A DNA stretch of 64,000 nucleotides from Tamilnaduibacter salinus (GTDB taxonomy: Bacteria > Pseudomonadota > Gammaproteobacteria > Pseudomonadales > Oleiphilaceae), in NCBI RefSeq assembly GCF_003096655.1, contig NZ_QEKQ01000006.1:219841-283840 (forward strand), in the 5' to 3' direction. Below are positions 21,119 through 30,139 of the stretch, one piece after another. Positions within the stretch are counted from its first letter, which is position 1. Each line of letters begins with the position of its first letter. The notes under the pieces were generated by a model. The model did not search any database, had not been told where the DNA came from, and saw nothing but the letters and a program-made list of their open reading frames with translations. The position numbers and the translations under genes were made by a program.

Positions 21119-22543
21119 ATGTCTTCATCCCGAAGTGCTATGTCGTCGATCGACCGGGCATGGCTTTGCATGGAAACCCCATGCAGTCCCATGATGATCG
21201 GCGCTGTCCTGATCTTTGACCGCCCGATGGCGGTGCCCCGACTCAAGCAGGTCTTCAGAGAACGCCTCCTGCGTTTTCACCGCTTTCGCCAGCGGGTCGA
21301 GCAGGACGGCGATAGCGCCTGGTGGGTCGACGACCCCTACTTTGATATCGACAATCACATCCACGTGACGGCCCTGCCCGAACCGGCGGACGAGGCGGCT
21401 CTGCAGTCGCTCGCCAGCGACCTCAACAGCACCCCACTCGATGGACGCCAGCCGCTCTGGCAGGTTCACTATGTCAGTAATTACGGTGCCGGTTGCGCGC
21501 TGATCGTGCGGGTGCACCACTGCATTGCCGATGGGCTCTCGCTGGTGCGGGTGCTATTAACACTGACCGACGACCAACCGACGCCCACGCTGCATGCCGT
21601 CTCCGACTCGCAGACACCCCCGCCTCAAGCCAAAAGCGGGCTGGGCCGCCATTTTCGACGTCTCCAGCAACGTTTCAGGGACGGAAAGCAGCAGATCAAG
21701 GCTCTACTCACCAACACCCGGGAGCATCGCCACTACCCGCTCCGACTGGTACAGACAGTGGGCGACATCACTCTGGAGTGCGCCAAACTCAGCCTTGCAC
21801 CGGCCGATCCCCAAACGCCCCTGACCGGCCCTTTGCGGGGTCGCAAGCAGGTTGCCTGGTCACCGCCACTGGACCTGGACATGGTCAAACAGGTCGCCCG
21901 GGGACTGAACGGCACCGTGAATGACGTGCTAATGACTGTCGCCAGCGGCGCGATCCACGACTGCCTGACCCAGGGCAATGCCACACCCCCGGCGTGCGGC
22001 ATCCGGGTGGCGGTGCCCTTCAACCTTCGCCCCATCGATCAGCCTGTGGAGGCGCTCGGCAACCAGTTCGGCCTGGTGATGGTGCCCCTGCCTGTGGATG
22101 TCGCCTGTCCACGCATGCGCTTCCGGCAGGTTCAGGAACAGATGAGCCGCATCAAGCGTTCCTGGCAGGCTCAGGTCAGCTACAGCCTACTGGACCTGTT
22201 CGGGCGCGGCCCGGCCATGCTCGAGCGGCGTGCGCTGGACCTGCTGAGCCGCAAGGCCTCGGCGGTACTGACCAATGTGCCAGGCCCCCGGGAGCCGGTC
22301 TACCTGGCGGGCGCGAAACTGACCCAGCCCCACTTCTGGGTGCCCCAGACCGGTGGTATCGGCGTCGGCATGAGCATCTTCAGTTATGCCGGGCAGGTTC
22401 AGTTCGGCCTCATCACCGACACCAACCTCGGCGTGGACCCGACCCAACTGGTCAGCAGCTTCCAGACCCATTTCGATCAGCTGCGCGAATTCGCCGGCCC
22501 GCCAGAGAGCTATCCGGAGATCGACCGGCGCCGGGCGGGGTAA
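21119..22543 (+). CDS. Wax ester synthase / diacylglycerol acyltransferase (WS/DGAT), first copy
   Basis: Bifunctional acyltransferase making wax esters and/or triacylglycerol from acyl-CoA at the inner membrane. It has 474 residues from the ATG at 21119, preceded by AGAGGG; another ATG at 21140 is possible. The active-site HHxxxDG motif is HHCIADG near residue 138. The C-terminal DUF1298 region has ASAVLTNVPGPREPVYLAG. It sits between smpB and ssrA, an unusual insertion point. A second WS/DGAT lies at 37-39 kb; by eye the two are clearly related but diverged, so an ancient duplication or separate acquisition. Confidence 0.93.
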   Translation: MSSSRSAMSSIDRAWLCMETPCSPMMIGAVLIFDRPMAVPRLKQVFRERLLRFHRFRQRVEQDGDSAWWVDDPYFDIDNHIHVTALPEPADEAALQSLASDLNSTPLDGRQPLWQVHYVSNYGAGCALIVRVHHCIADGLSLVRVLLTLTDDQPTPTLHAVSDSQTPPPQAKSGLGRHFRRLQQRFRDGKQQIKALLTNTREHRHYPLRLVQTVGDITLECAKLSLAPADPQTPLTGPLRGRKQVAWSPPLDLDMVKQVARGLNGTVNDVLMTVASGAIHDCLTQGNATPPACGIRVAVPFNLRPIDQPVEALGNQFGLVMVPLPVDVACPRMRFRQVQEQMSRIKRSWQAQVSYSLLDLFGRGPAMLERRALDLLSRKASAVLTNVPGPREPVYLAGAKLTQPHFWVPQTGGIGVGMSIFSYAGQVQFGLITDTNLGVDPTQLVSSFQTHFDQLREFAGPPESYPEIDRRRAG

Positions 22544-22595
22544 GCCGCGTATTCCATGGCTCTTCCCGTTATTGCGCAATTTCCGACGATGCCGC

Positions 22596-22625
22596 TTGAT
22601 AGGCGGCATCGCGGCCCCATATACT
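22596..22625 (+). promoter_or_regulatory. Sigma-70 promoter of ssrA
   Basis: TTGATA (22596-22601), an 18-nt spacer and TATACT (22620-22625), placed 10 nt before the 5' end of tmRNA. Confidence 0.75.
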
Positions 22626-22635
22626 GTTCGCACAA

Positions 22636-22995
22636 GGGGACGATATGGCTTCGACGCCGGATGCGAAACCTTGGGTGCATGCCGAGATGGCAGCGAATCT
22701 CGTTAATCGAAAGCTGCTTTAAAATAGTCGCAAACGACGACAACTACGCACTGGCGGCGTAAAGCCGCTGGTCGTCCTGACTGGGGTGCCTGTTCCCCAG
22801 ACTTTCAGGACGTCATAGCAAACAGGATGCGCTTTCAGTCAGAGCTCACTGACTGAGGGCAAAGACCCAAAGAGCTCGCCTCCTGCACCCTGACCTTCGG
22901 GTCGCTTGAGGTTAAACGAATAGAAGGACACTAAGCATGTAGATCTCAAGGCGGAGTACTGGCGGACGCGGGTTCGATTCCCGCCGTCTCCACCA
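22636..22995 (+). ncRNA. ssrA: Transfer-messenger RNA (tmRNA)
   Basis: One-piece tmRNA rescuing stalled ribosomes with SmpB. The 5' end GGGGACG pairs with CGTCTCC at the 3' end, followed by encoded ACCA. The T-arm-like GGTTCGATTCC is near 22970. The resume codon is GCA at 22730 and the tag reads ANDDNYALAA with TAA at 22760-22762, the tag typical of Pseudomonas and relatives. A good promoter precedes it and a terminator follows 10 nt later. The 3' end is a well-known integration site for mobile DNA. Confidence 0.97.
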
Positions 22996-23005
22996 GACAG
23001 AGAGC

Positions 23006-23034
23006 AAAAAGCCCCTGACTTCAGGGGCTTTTTT
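23006..23034 (+). terminator. Rho-independent terminator of ssrA
   Basis: AAAAAGCCCCTGA and TCAGGGGCTTTTTT form a long stem with a 2-nt loop and a T-run, directly after the tmRNA 3' end. Confidence 0.92.
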
Positions 23035-23134
23035 ATATACGCCTTATCCCACCGACATGCAGGGCGTCCAAACACGTCAACGCCCTCGCATCCTTGCCGG
23101 TTGTACTGGGGATCTCACCCTGTCAGCCACCGAC

Positions 23135-23479
23135 TTAACCGCGAGCCGCCTTGCCGTTGGTCGCTTCATCATCGCCGTTGTCTTCCGGATCGCGCAGCTC
23201 AACCGCACGCTCGCGAAGGAGTCGCTTTTTCTCAGAGTCTGCAAACCGCTTCAAAACCTGACGGATAAGGGGCTGGTAGCCAATATCATTGATCTCGGCA
23301 ATCCTCTTATAGTCGTCGATAAGCGACTGCTGTCGACGGATGGATATCGGCTTCAGATCAGCCGCGGCATCCAGCGTGTCTTCGTCGACATTGGTTGATA
23401 CACTCACAAACTCTTCTTCACAACCAAGGCTTCCATCTTCCCAGGCTTCGGGAGCGCCGCTATCTTGCGATGCTTGCAC
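23135..23479 (-). CDS. CopG-like antitoxin of a decayed toxin-antitoxin pair
   Basis: A 114-residue protein with an acidic N-terminal region (WEDGSLGCEEEFV) and a predicted ribbon-helix-helix part LKPISIRRQQSLIDDYKRIA followed by NDIGYQPLIRQVLKRFADSE. This layout fits the CopG-family antitoxins paired with small toxins often annotated as ADP-ribosyl-dinitrogen-reductase hydrolase. The gene lies 60 nt downstream of the remains of exactly such a toxin on the same strand. The antitoxin frame is intact. It sits just past tmRNA, a position favoured by mobile DNA. The family assignment is from memory of typical sequences. Confidence 0.7.
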   Translation of the reverse strand: MQASQDSGAPEAWEDGSLGCEEEFVSVSTNVDEDTLDAAADLKPISIRRQQSLIDDYKRIAEINDIGYQPLIRQVLKRFADSEKKRLLRERAVELRDPEDNGDDEATNGKAARG

Positions 23480-23539
23480 ATAACCGCTCGTCCCAGTCGC
23501 CTACGGCTTTTCTACCTTCTTTTCTGCGACTTAGTGCAA

Positions 23540-23773
23540 TCAGTCGGCGCACTTGCCGTAAATGCTTTTTCCAGATTCATTCGACTCGTGGGCCGTTTTC
23601 AAAATAATGTCGCCGTCTTGTCACGCCACCTTGAGCCATCGCCCGCTGTCGGTCTCAGCAATAAACCACTGAGTGGACGAATCGGTTTTGTGCTTCTCTC
23701 GCGTATCCTACAAAAGGCCACCGGAGCGATTCGCAAAACACTGCTGCACCGCGTCCAGGCTTGGGCAACATTG
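23540..23773 (-). pseudogene. Toxin remnant (ADP-ribosyl-hydrolase-annotated TA toxin family)
   Basis: One minus-strand frame, starting near 23770, reads AVQQCFANRSGGLL, then a TAG, DTREKHKTDSSTQWFIAETD and SGRWLKVA, then a TGA, QDGDIILKTAHESNE and SGKSIYGKCAD, then a stop at 23540. These segments follow the family order (CFANR, DTREKH, QWFIAET, GRxLKV, LKTAxExN, IY) with no frame change, so the breaks are point nonsense changes or a small deletion. The N-terminal part before AVQQC is not recognisable. The matching antitoxin lies 60 nt downstream and is still open. Confidence 0.72.
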
Positions 23774-23873
23774 TGGGTCGGCAACCCTTGCCCTTCACTG
23801 TGCTCTGGTCAAGCGGTCCTCATTGCCTCGCCTGCTGTAGTAGACTCAGCCTGAATGCCTGACAGGAGGCCAC

Positions 23874-24542
23874 ATGGACACCAACGCCGACTTCTCGCAA
23901 CCCGCTCTGGTTCACGCCGAGCAAGAGCCTTGGGTTGCCTCGCCGATGCCGGGCGTCGAACGAAGGATACTCGACCGGTTGGGTGGTGAAGTGGCCCGTG
24001 CCACATCCATCGTGCGCTACGCGCCGAAAAGCGCCTTTTCACCGCATACGCACGGAGGCGGCGAAGAGTTTGTGGTGTTGGAAGGCACGTTTGAAGACGA
24101 ATATGGGCAATTCCCAGCCGGCACCTATGTGCGCAACCCGCCAACATCGCGACATACGCCAGGCTCTACCGAGGGTTGCACCATTTTCGTTAAGCTCTGG
24201 CAGTTTGATCCGGATGATCGGCTACAATTCCACATCGACATGCGAGCCAACCTTCAGGCGACAGATTCTGGCTTGTCTGAGGCTCTTCTCCACGAGAGCG
24301 TTGGCGAGCGCGTCACCTACACCGAAGCCGAACCAAACAGCCGTGTTACCCTGCCCCCCTCCAACGGAATCGAAATCCTGGTTCTCAGCGGATCACTGAT
24401 CGGGGAAACGCAGACTCTGGAGCGCTATTCCTGGCTCCGTCTGCCGCCCGGCGAAGGTTACCAGGGTACTGCCGGGGAGAGCGGTGCGCGTTTTTGGATG
24501 AAGACTGGCCATCTGGACAAAGTCCAGCGGCCGCCGGAGTGA
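23874..24542 (+). CDS. ChrR-like cupin domain protein
   Basis: A 222-residue protein resembling the C-terminal cupin domain of ChrR, the zinc anti-sigma factor for singlet-oxygen ECF sigma factors. There are two cupin-like halves: the first has metal-ligand candidates in FSPHTHGGGEEFVVLEG and SRHTPGS, the second has GIEILVLSGSLIGE. The N-terminal zinc-binding anti-sigma domain of true ChrR (HxxxCxxC type) is not visible. No ECF sigma gene is adjacent. The next gene, in the same direction 40 nt later, is a damaged amine oxidase, so the cupin may be a relic of a larger photo-oxidative stress cluster. Confidence 0.75.
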   Translation: MDTNADFSQPALVHAEQEPWVASPMPGVERRILDRLGGEVARATSIVRYAPKSAFSPHTHGGGEEFVVLEGTFEDEYGQFPAGTYVRNPPTSRHTPGSTEGCTIFVKLWQFDPDDRLQFHIDMRANLQATDSGLSEALLHESVGERVTYTEAEPNSRVTLPPSNGIEILVLSGSLIGETQTLERYSWLRLPPGEGYQGTAGESGARFWMKTGHLDKVQRPPE

Positions 24543-24582
24543 CCTGACGCCTTCCACCGCCTTGTCCTGATTTCGAGGTCCA

Positions 24583-25236
24583 ATGAACCAGACAGATATC
24601 GCCATCGTCGGCGGCGGACTGGCCGGCGTGGGGCTTGCTGAACAGCTTCACCGCCAAGGCGTGGATTATCAACTCTTTGAAGCTCGCGACCGGCTTGGCG
24701 GCCGGATCGAGTCCAAAGCCTATGACGGGGCCCGTTTCGATCTAGGGCCCGCCTGGTTCTGGCATGTCCAGCCAAGGCTCACGGCGGCCTGCGAGCGCTT
24801 CGGCATCGATGTCTTTGAGCAGTTCAGCGATGGCGAACTGCTGTTTGAGGACAGTGGAAGACAGGTCCATCGTGGTCTCGGTTTCGCCAGCCTGGTCTCG
24901 GCCTCGCTGGCACAGTTGGGCCGGCTGTTTGGCAGTCGCGCGGAAAAGCCCGTCAAAACCGTCATAAGAGATTGGGCAACCGAACCGGACACCGCCACCG
25001 ACGCTGACCAGGGGTTCGGCATGGAGCACCCGTCGACCGAAATCACAGGCCGTATTCAAAGCATTTGGCACGGTCAGGTCCTTTTCGGGGCCTCCGAGAT
25101 GGCACCCCAGTTCGGCGGCTACATGGAAGGCGCCCTGGAGCAGGCACAGCGAGTCGCTCAACACGTCCTCGGCGAGACCGCCAACCTGAGGTCAACGCTC
25201 CTGGCCGGTAGTCCTGACTCACCACACCAGCCCTGA
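24583..25236 (+). pseudogene. FAD-dependent amine oxidase with large internal deletion
   Basis: An open frame of 217 residues. The N-terminus is a full FAD-binding entry, IAIVGGGLAGVGLAEQL with FEARDRLGGRIES and FDLGPAWFWHVQPRL. The last 90 residues match the family C-terminus: VIRDWATEP, FGASEMAPQFGGYMEGALE. Flavin amine oxidases usually have about 350-450 residues, so roughly half, including the substrate domain, is missing between about residues 95 and 120, in frame. Loss of function is likely but inferred. It follows the ChrR-like cupin by 40 nt. Confidence 0.7.
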
Positions 25237-25426
25237 GATTTCACCAGAGCACAACACGACCAACTCGTTCATTTTCTCTGGGATTAGTGACGTCAGTCAT
25301 TGGATGTCGAACCGTTATGCGACCCCACACAATCGCAAGCGCTGTGTGATTGATGCCAGCCACATCATGACGCGCCTGTTTCGGAGCGGGCTGGTCGCGT
25401 TCTAGCCGTCGGTCTGCCCGTGCCTG

Positions 25427-25730
25427 ATGGGCGTTACCACTGGGCTCTGCGTGGACGCCAATCTGCTGTCCCCCGATATTCCGTCGTTTCTCGGTATCCG
25501 TTCCAGACAGGGGGCGATCACTACCAGCGCCACACTGGCCATTGGCGCCCTGGTGCTGGACACATTACTGGCTATGAGTGTCATTCTCTGGGGCTATGGT
25601 GGGGTATGCTTCCCTGGCTGTTTTGTTTCTCAACGGGATCGCCCCGGTCCATACTGTCATGCAGGCGTCATGGGTGATCGACAGGATGAAGTCTATCGCA
25701 TCGTTCACACCCTGCCGCCGGCTTGTATAG
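25427..25730 (+). pseudogene. Frameshifted membrane-protein remnant, family unknown
   Basis: The frame from 25427 encodes SPDIPSFLGIRSRQGAITT followed by a hydrophobic stretch (ATLAIGALVLDTLLAMSVIL). At about 25596 the hydrophobic coding passes to the next frame (MVGYASLAVLFLNGIAPVHT) and ends at a TAG at 25728-25730. That is what a single frameshift in a multi-TM protein gene would leave. No family was recognised. The stretch 25237-25426 before it has only short frames, one ending MTRLFRSGLVAF, and no clear gene; 25731-25847 holds a TATACT hexamer at 25748-25753 that may be the -10 of the efflux genes. Confidence 0.4.
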
Positions 25731-25847
25731 CACCCTATTAGTTCCGGTATACTGCCAGGCTACTGTCTCGCTCGGCGAATCCGTTGTCATTGGCCGAACG
25801 GGACACCCTTATTTCGATTCAAGCGACCGATTGTCAGGATGGACCCC

Positions 25848-26972
25848 ATGCGCACTGCTTCCCGTTTCGTGATCGTCATTGTTGTCCTTGCCGTCGTCCT
25901 CGGCGGTATCTTCGGGTACAAGATGTACCAGTTCGGGCAGATGAAGGAAATGCTTTCCCAGCCGCAACCGCCGGCCGTTATTGAGGCGACCAGCGCGAAG
26001 CAGCTGAGCTGGACGCCGTCGCTCAAGTCCGTTGGCAGCGTCACCGCCATCAATGGCGTCCAGATCGCCAACGAGGTGCCGGGTGTGGCCAGCGATGTCC
26101 GGTTCGAGTCCGGCGACCGCGTCGAGCAGGGCGACATTCTGGTGAGGCTCGACAGCGAGGTGAACGAAGCCGCACTGCGCACCCGACGGGCCGAGGCGCG
26201 TCTGGCCCGCCAGGAGTTCGAGCGCGTGGAGGATCTGCTGCCGCGCAAGGCCGTCTCCCAATCCCAGTACGATGAAGCGGAAGCGAACCTCGCCGCCGCC
26301 CAGGCACGTGTTAAGGAAGCCGAGGCACAGCTCGCCAAGAAGACCCTGCGCGCGCCGTTCAACGGCACCCTGGGTCTGCGGCTGGTCGACCAGGGTGAAT
26401 ACCTCCCCACCGGCTCCCCCGTGGTGGAGATCAACATGCTTGATCCGATCTATGTCGATTACACCGTCTCGGAAAAAGAGCTGAGCAACATCGACGTCGG
26501 CCACGCCGTCAACGTCACCGTAGCCGCCGTTCCGAACGAGGTGTTCGACGGCGAGATTTCCGCGATCAACAGCTCGGTCAGTCCCGAAAGCCGGACGGTG
26601 CGCGTGCGCGCCACCATCGACAATCCGAATCGTGTCCTGCGTCCGGGTATGTTCGCCACGGTCCAGACACTGCGACCGGAAAGCCGCAACGTCGTCACTG
26701 TGCCGCGCACGGCCATTTCCTTTAACACCTATGGTGATTTTGTATTCGTGGTCACTGAGAACGAGAACGGGGAACTGATCACGGAGCGTCGCAGCGTTGA
26801 GACCGGCGAAGTCCGGGATGGACGGGTTGAGGTGAAGACGAACCTGAAAGCCGGTGAACGCGTTGTGGCAACCGGCCTGCTGCGCCTGCGCGCCGGTCAG
26901 CGCGTCGAGATCAAGTCGGAGAACACCGACGGGAGCCAGGATGGTGGTAACAGCAAGGAGGCCGGCAACTGA
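25848..26972 (+). CDS. RND efflux periplasmic adaptor subunit (membrane fusion protein)
   Basis: Links an inner-membrane RND pump to an outer-membrane channel. The chosen product has 374 residues from the ATG at 25848, with AGGA eight bases before it; the ATG at 25839 is too close to that Shine-Dalgarno. An N-terminal TM anchor (about 5-25) is followed by a lipoyl/hairpin region (VRFESGDRVEQGDILVRLDS), an alpha-helical hairpin (about 105-165), the APFNGTLGLRLVDQGEY second lipoyl half, then beta-barrel and membrane-proximal domains. It overlaps the pump gene by 1 nt (TGATG). No outer-membrane factor gene is adjacent. Confidence 0.94.
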   Translation: MRTASRFVIVIVVLAVVLGGIFGYKMYQFGQMKEMLSQPQPPAVIEATSAKQLSWTPSLKSVGSVTAINGVQIANEVPGVASDVRFESGDRVEQGDILVRLDSEVNEAALRTRRAEARLARQEFERVEDLLPRKAVSQSQYDEAEANLAAAQARVKEAEAQLAKKTLRAPFNGTLGLRLVDQGEYLPTGSPVVEINMLDPIYVDYTVSEKELSNIDVGHAVNVTVAAVPNEVFDGEISAINSSVSPESRTVRVRATIDNPNRVLRPGMFATVQTLRPESRNVVTVPRTAISFNTYGDFVFVVTENENGELITERRSVETGEVRDGRVEVKTNLKAGERVVATGLLRLRAGQRVEIKSENTDGSQDGGNSKEAGN

Positions 26973-29900
26973 TGCAATTTACCGACATTTTCGTCAAACG
27001 GCCGGTCCTTTCCACGGTCGTCAGCCTGCTCATCCTGCTGCTCGGCGTCCGGGCTGCCCTGGATATGGAAATCCGGGAGTATCCCGAAATTGAAAGCACA
27101 ACGGTCACGGTCACCACCGCTTACCCCGGCGCCAGCTCGGACCTGGTGAAGGGCTTCATCACGACACCGCTGCAACAGGCCATCGCCGAAGCAAGCGGCA
27201 TTGATTACCTGACCTCGACCAGCAGCCAGGGCGTCTCCACGATCACCGCGAAGATGAACCTGAACTATGACGCCAACGCCGCACTGGCCGAGATTCAGGC
27301 CAAGGTGGCCAGTCAGCGCAACGTGCTGCCGGCCGAGGCACAGGACCCGGTCATCACCTCCACCACTGGGGACAGCACGGCCCTGATGTACATCGCGTTC
27401 TCCAGCGAGACCATGCCGGTGCCGAAGATCACGGACTACCTGACCCGCGTGGTGCAGCCCAAGCTGCAGGCCCTGTCCGGGGTCGGCAAGGCTGAGCTGC
27501 TCGGTCGTCAGTTTGCCCTGCGGGTCTGGCTCGACCCCCAGCGTCTGGCGGCGGTGGACATGACGTCCACGGAAATCGCCCAGATCCTGCGCCAGAACAA
27601 CTATCAGGCGGCCGTTGGCAACACCAAGGACACGATGGTCAAGGTCAACCTGACCAGCAACACCGATGTGGGCGACCCGGAGCAATTCCAGGAACTGGTG
27701 GTCAAGGAAGTCGACGGTTCCCTGATCCGTCTGAAGGACATTGCCCGGGTCGAGCTGGGATCTGAGACTTACGAGAGTCTCGCGTTGTATAAAGGCAAGC
27801 CCGCTACCTACGTGGCCATCGAGATGGCCCCGGGGGCCAACCCGCTGACGGTCGCCGGGCTGGTGAAGGATGAACTGCCGGGGATTCGCCAGCAGCTGCC
27901 CGAGGGGCTGAGCGTCAGCCTGCCTTATGACGCCTCCGAGTTCATCGACGACTCGATCAACGAGGTGCTCAAAACACTGGTCGAGGCCGTTCTCATCGTC
28001 CTCGTCGTGGTCTTCCTGAGCCTCGGCTCCCTGCGCGCAGCGGTCGTCCCGTCCGTGGCAGTCCCGCTGTCACTGGTCGGCGGTGCGTTCATTATGCTGA
28101 TGCTCGGGTTCTCCCTGAACCTGCTGACGCTCCTGTCTCTGGTACTCGCCATTGGTCTGGTCGTGGACGACGCCATCATCATGGTGGAAAACGTCCACCG
28201 CCACATCGAACAAGGCGAACCAAAGTTCCAGGCCACTCTGCATGGGGCCCGGGAAATGGCCACGCCGATCATTGCAATGACCACGACGCTGGTCGCAGTC
28301 TATGCCCCGATCGGCTTCATGGGCGGACTCGTCGGCTCGCTGTTCACGGAATTTGCCTTCACCCTTGCCGGCACCGTCGTCATCTCCGGCATCGTGGCCC
28401 TGACCCTCTCTCCGATGCTCTCCGGCAAGGTGCTCAAGCCCCACGGTCAACCCACCCGGTTCGAGACCAAGGTCGAGAAGACGTTTGACGCTCTGTCCAA
28501 TGGCTACAAGCGTCTGCTCAGCTCCTCACTCCAGACGGTCTCCGTAACCGTCTTTTTCGCCATTGTGGTACTGGGCTCGATCTACTTCATGGTCATGTTC
28601 AGCCAGAGCGAGCTGGCGCCGGATGAAGATCAGGGCATATTGCTGTTCCAGGGAACGGCGCCACAGAACGCGACGCTGGATTACCTGCAGAAGTATGGCA
28701 CCGAGATGCAGGAGACATTCGAGTCCCTCCCGGGGTACGAGGAAACCTTCATGCTGCTGGGTCTCCAGAGTCCGAACACCGTCTTTGGCGGCTTCAAGAT
28801 GAAACCCTGGAGTGAGCGGGAGATCTCCCAGTTCGAAGTACAGCCTCAGGTCCAGGAAGGCCTCAAAGAGATCACCGGCCTGAAAACCGCCGTCTTCCCG
28901 ATCCCCGCACTGCCCGGGTCAGGGGGAGGCTTCCCCTTCCAGTTCGTTATCACCACGGGAGCGGACTATGAGCAGCTGAATGAAGTCGCCGACGCGCTGA
29001 TGGGCAAGGCGATGCAGAGCGGCAACTTCATGTTCCTGCAGAAGTCCATTGAGTTTGACCGTCCGGTGACCCGCGTGAAGGTCGACCGCGACCGGGTCGC
29101 CGACCTGGGTCTGTCCATGCAGCAGGTTGGTCAGTCGCTCTCCAGCATGCTGGGTGGGGGCTTCATCAACCGCTTCAACATGGAAGGGCGCTCCTATAAG
29201 GTGATCCCGCAGGTCGAGCGGGCCTCACGCCCCACGGCCCAGTCACTGAATGACTACTACATCCGGACGGACTCCGGAGAACTGGTGCCTCTGGGCAGCG
29301 TCGTCAGCTTTGAGGACGACGTCGAGCCGTCCCAGCGGACCCAGTTCAACCAGCTCAACTCGCTGACCCTGCAGGGGATTCCCACGCCGGGCGTGGCCAT
29401 GGGCGATGCCATGGACTACATCGAGACCACCGCCGCAGAGGTGTTCCCGCAAGGCTTCACCAGCGACTACAAGGGCCAGACACGACAGCTCGACAATCAG
29501 GGGAGTGCCCTGATGGTCACCTTCTTCCTGTCACTGCTGGTGATCTACCTGGTACTCGCGGCCCAGTTCGAAAGCTGGCGTGATCCGTTCATCATCCTCG
29601 TGTCCGTGCCGATGTCCGTGGCCGGCGCCATGGCCTTCATCGCGCTGGGGCTGACGACGATGAACATCTACAGTCAGGTGGGGCTGATCACGCTGATCGG
29701 CGTGGTGTCCAAGAACGGCATCCTGATCGTGGAGTTCGCCAACAACCTCCAGCATGACCGCGGGCTGAACAAGTTCGATGCCGTCGTGGAGGCCTCGGCG
29801 ATCCGGCTGCGTCCGATCATCATGACATCGCTCGCACTGATCGTTGCGATGGTGCCGCTGCTGATTGCCGTCGGCCCGGGTGCGGAGAGCCGTTTCGCCA

Positions 29901-30031
29901 TTGGCCTGACGATCGCGACCGGCCTCGGTATCGGCACGCTGTTCACGGTGTTCGTGCTCCCGGCCTTCTACCTGCTGCTCGCGCGGGACCACAACGCCGG
30001 GCAGGACGAGGGCGCTACCACGGAGGTCTGA
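26972..30031 (+). CDS. RND multidrug efflux permease (HAE1 family)
   Basis: Proton-driven trimeric drug exporter in the inner membrane. It has 1019 residues with 12 TM segments in two six-TM halves and two large periplasmic loops. TM1 is preceded by the family start FTDIFVKRPVLSTV. TM4 carries the proton-relay Asp pair in GLVVDDAIIMVENVHRH. The second half has GVVSKNGILIVEFAN. By general sequence it recalls the MexI/MexQ-like branch; the substrate is unknown. It is coupled to the adaptor gene and ends at a bidirectional terminator shared with mqo. Confidence 0.96.
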   Translation: MQFTDIFVKRPVLSTVVSLLILLLGVRAALDMEIREYPEIESTTVTVTTAYPGASSDLVKGFITTPLQQAIAEASGIDYLTSTSSQGVSTITAKMNLNYDANAALAEIQAKVASQRNVLPAEAQDPVITSTTGDSTALMYIAFSSETMPVPKITDYLTRVVQPKLQALSGVGKAELLGRQFALRVWLDPQRLAAVDMTSTEIAQILRQNNYQAAVGNTKDTMVKVNLTSNTDVGDPEQFQELVVKEVDGSLIRLKDIARVELGSETYESLALYKGKPATYVAIEMAPGANPLTVAGLVKDELPGIRQQLPEGLSVSLPYDASEFIDDSINEVLKTLVEAVLIVLVVVFLSLGSLRAAVVPSVAVPLSLVGGAFIMLMLGFSLNLLTLLSLVLAIGLVVDDAIIMVENVHRHIEQGEPKFQATLHGAREMATPIIAMTTTLVAVYAPIGFMGGLVGSLFTEFAFTLAGTVVISGIVALTLSPMLSGKVLKPHGQPTRFETKVEKTFDALSNGYKRLLSSSLQTVSVTVFFAIVVLGSIYFMVMFSQSELAPDEDQGILLFQGTAPQNATLDYLQKYGTEMQETFESLPGYEETFMLLGLQSPNTVFGGFKMKPWSEREISQFEVQPQVQEGLKEITGLKTAVFPIPALPGSGGGFPFQFVITTGADYEQLNEVADALMGKAMQSGNFMFLQKSIEFDRPVTRVKVDRDRVADLGLSMQQVGQSLSSMLGGGFINRFNMEGRSYKVIPQVERASRPTAQSLNDYYIRTDSGELVPLGSVVSFEDDVEPSQRTQFNQLNSLTLQGIPTPGVAMGDAMDYIETTAAEVFPQGFTSDYKGQTRQLDNQGSALMVTFFLSLLVIYLVLAAQFESWRDPFIILVSVPMSVAGAMAFIALGLTTMNIYSQVGLITLIGVVSKNGILIVEFANNLQHDRGLNKFDAVVEASAIRLRPIIMTSLALIVAMVPLLIAVGPGAESRFAIGLTIATGLGIGTLFTVFVLPAFYLLLARDHNAGQDEGATTEV

Positions 30032-30080
30032 TCACGCCCTGCCCCGTCCAGCGGGGCAGGGGGTTCGATCAACCGGTCAT

Positions 30081-30117
30081 AAAAAAGGCCTGCCGGTTCC
30101 GCCGGCAGGCCTTTTTT
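30081..30117. terminator. Bidirectional terminator between the RND pump and mqo
   Basis: A 16-bp perfect stem, A6GGCCTGCCGG and its complement ending T6, with a 5-nt loop. The A-run and T-run flank the stem, so it can stop transcripts from both convergent genes. Confidence 0.93.
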
Positions 30118-30139
30118 GTGTCCCGGACACGCGGTGGTG

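Noticed and set aside
22839..23075. A 78-codon minus-strand frame
   Set aside because: It overlaps the 3' half of tmRNA and its terminator and has no family features.
22996..25838. Intact genomic island with attL/attR at tmRNA
   Set aside because: No integrase and no second copy of the tmRNA 3' end could be found in the window.
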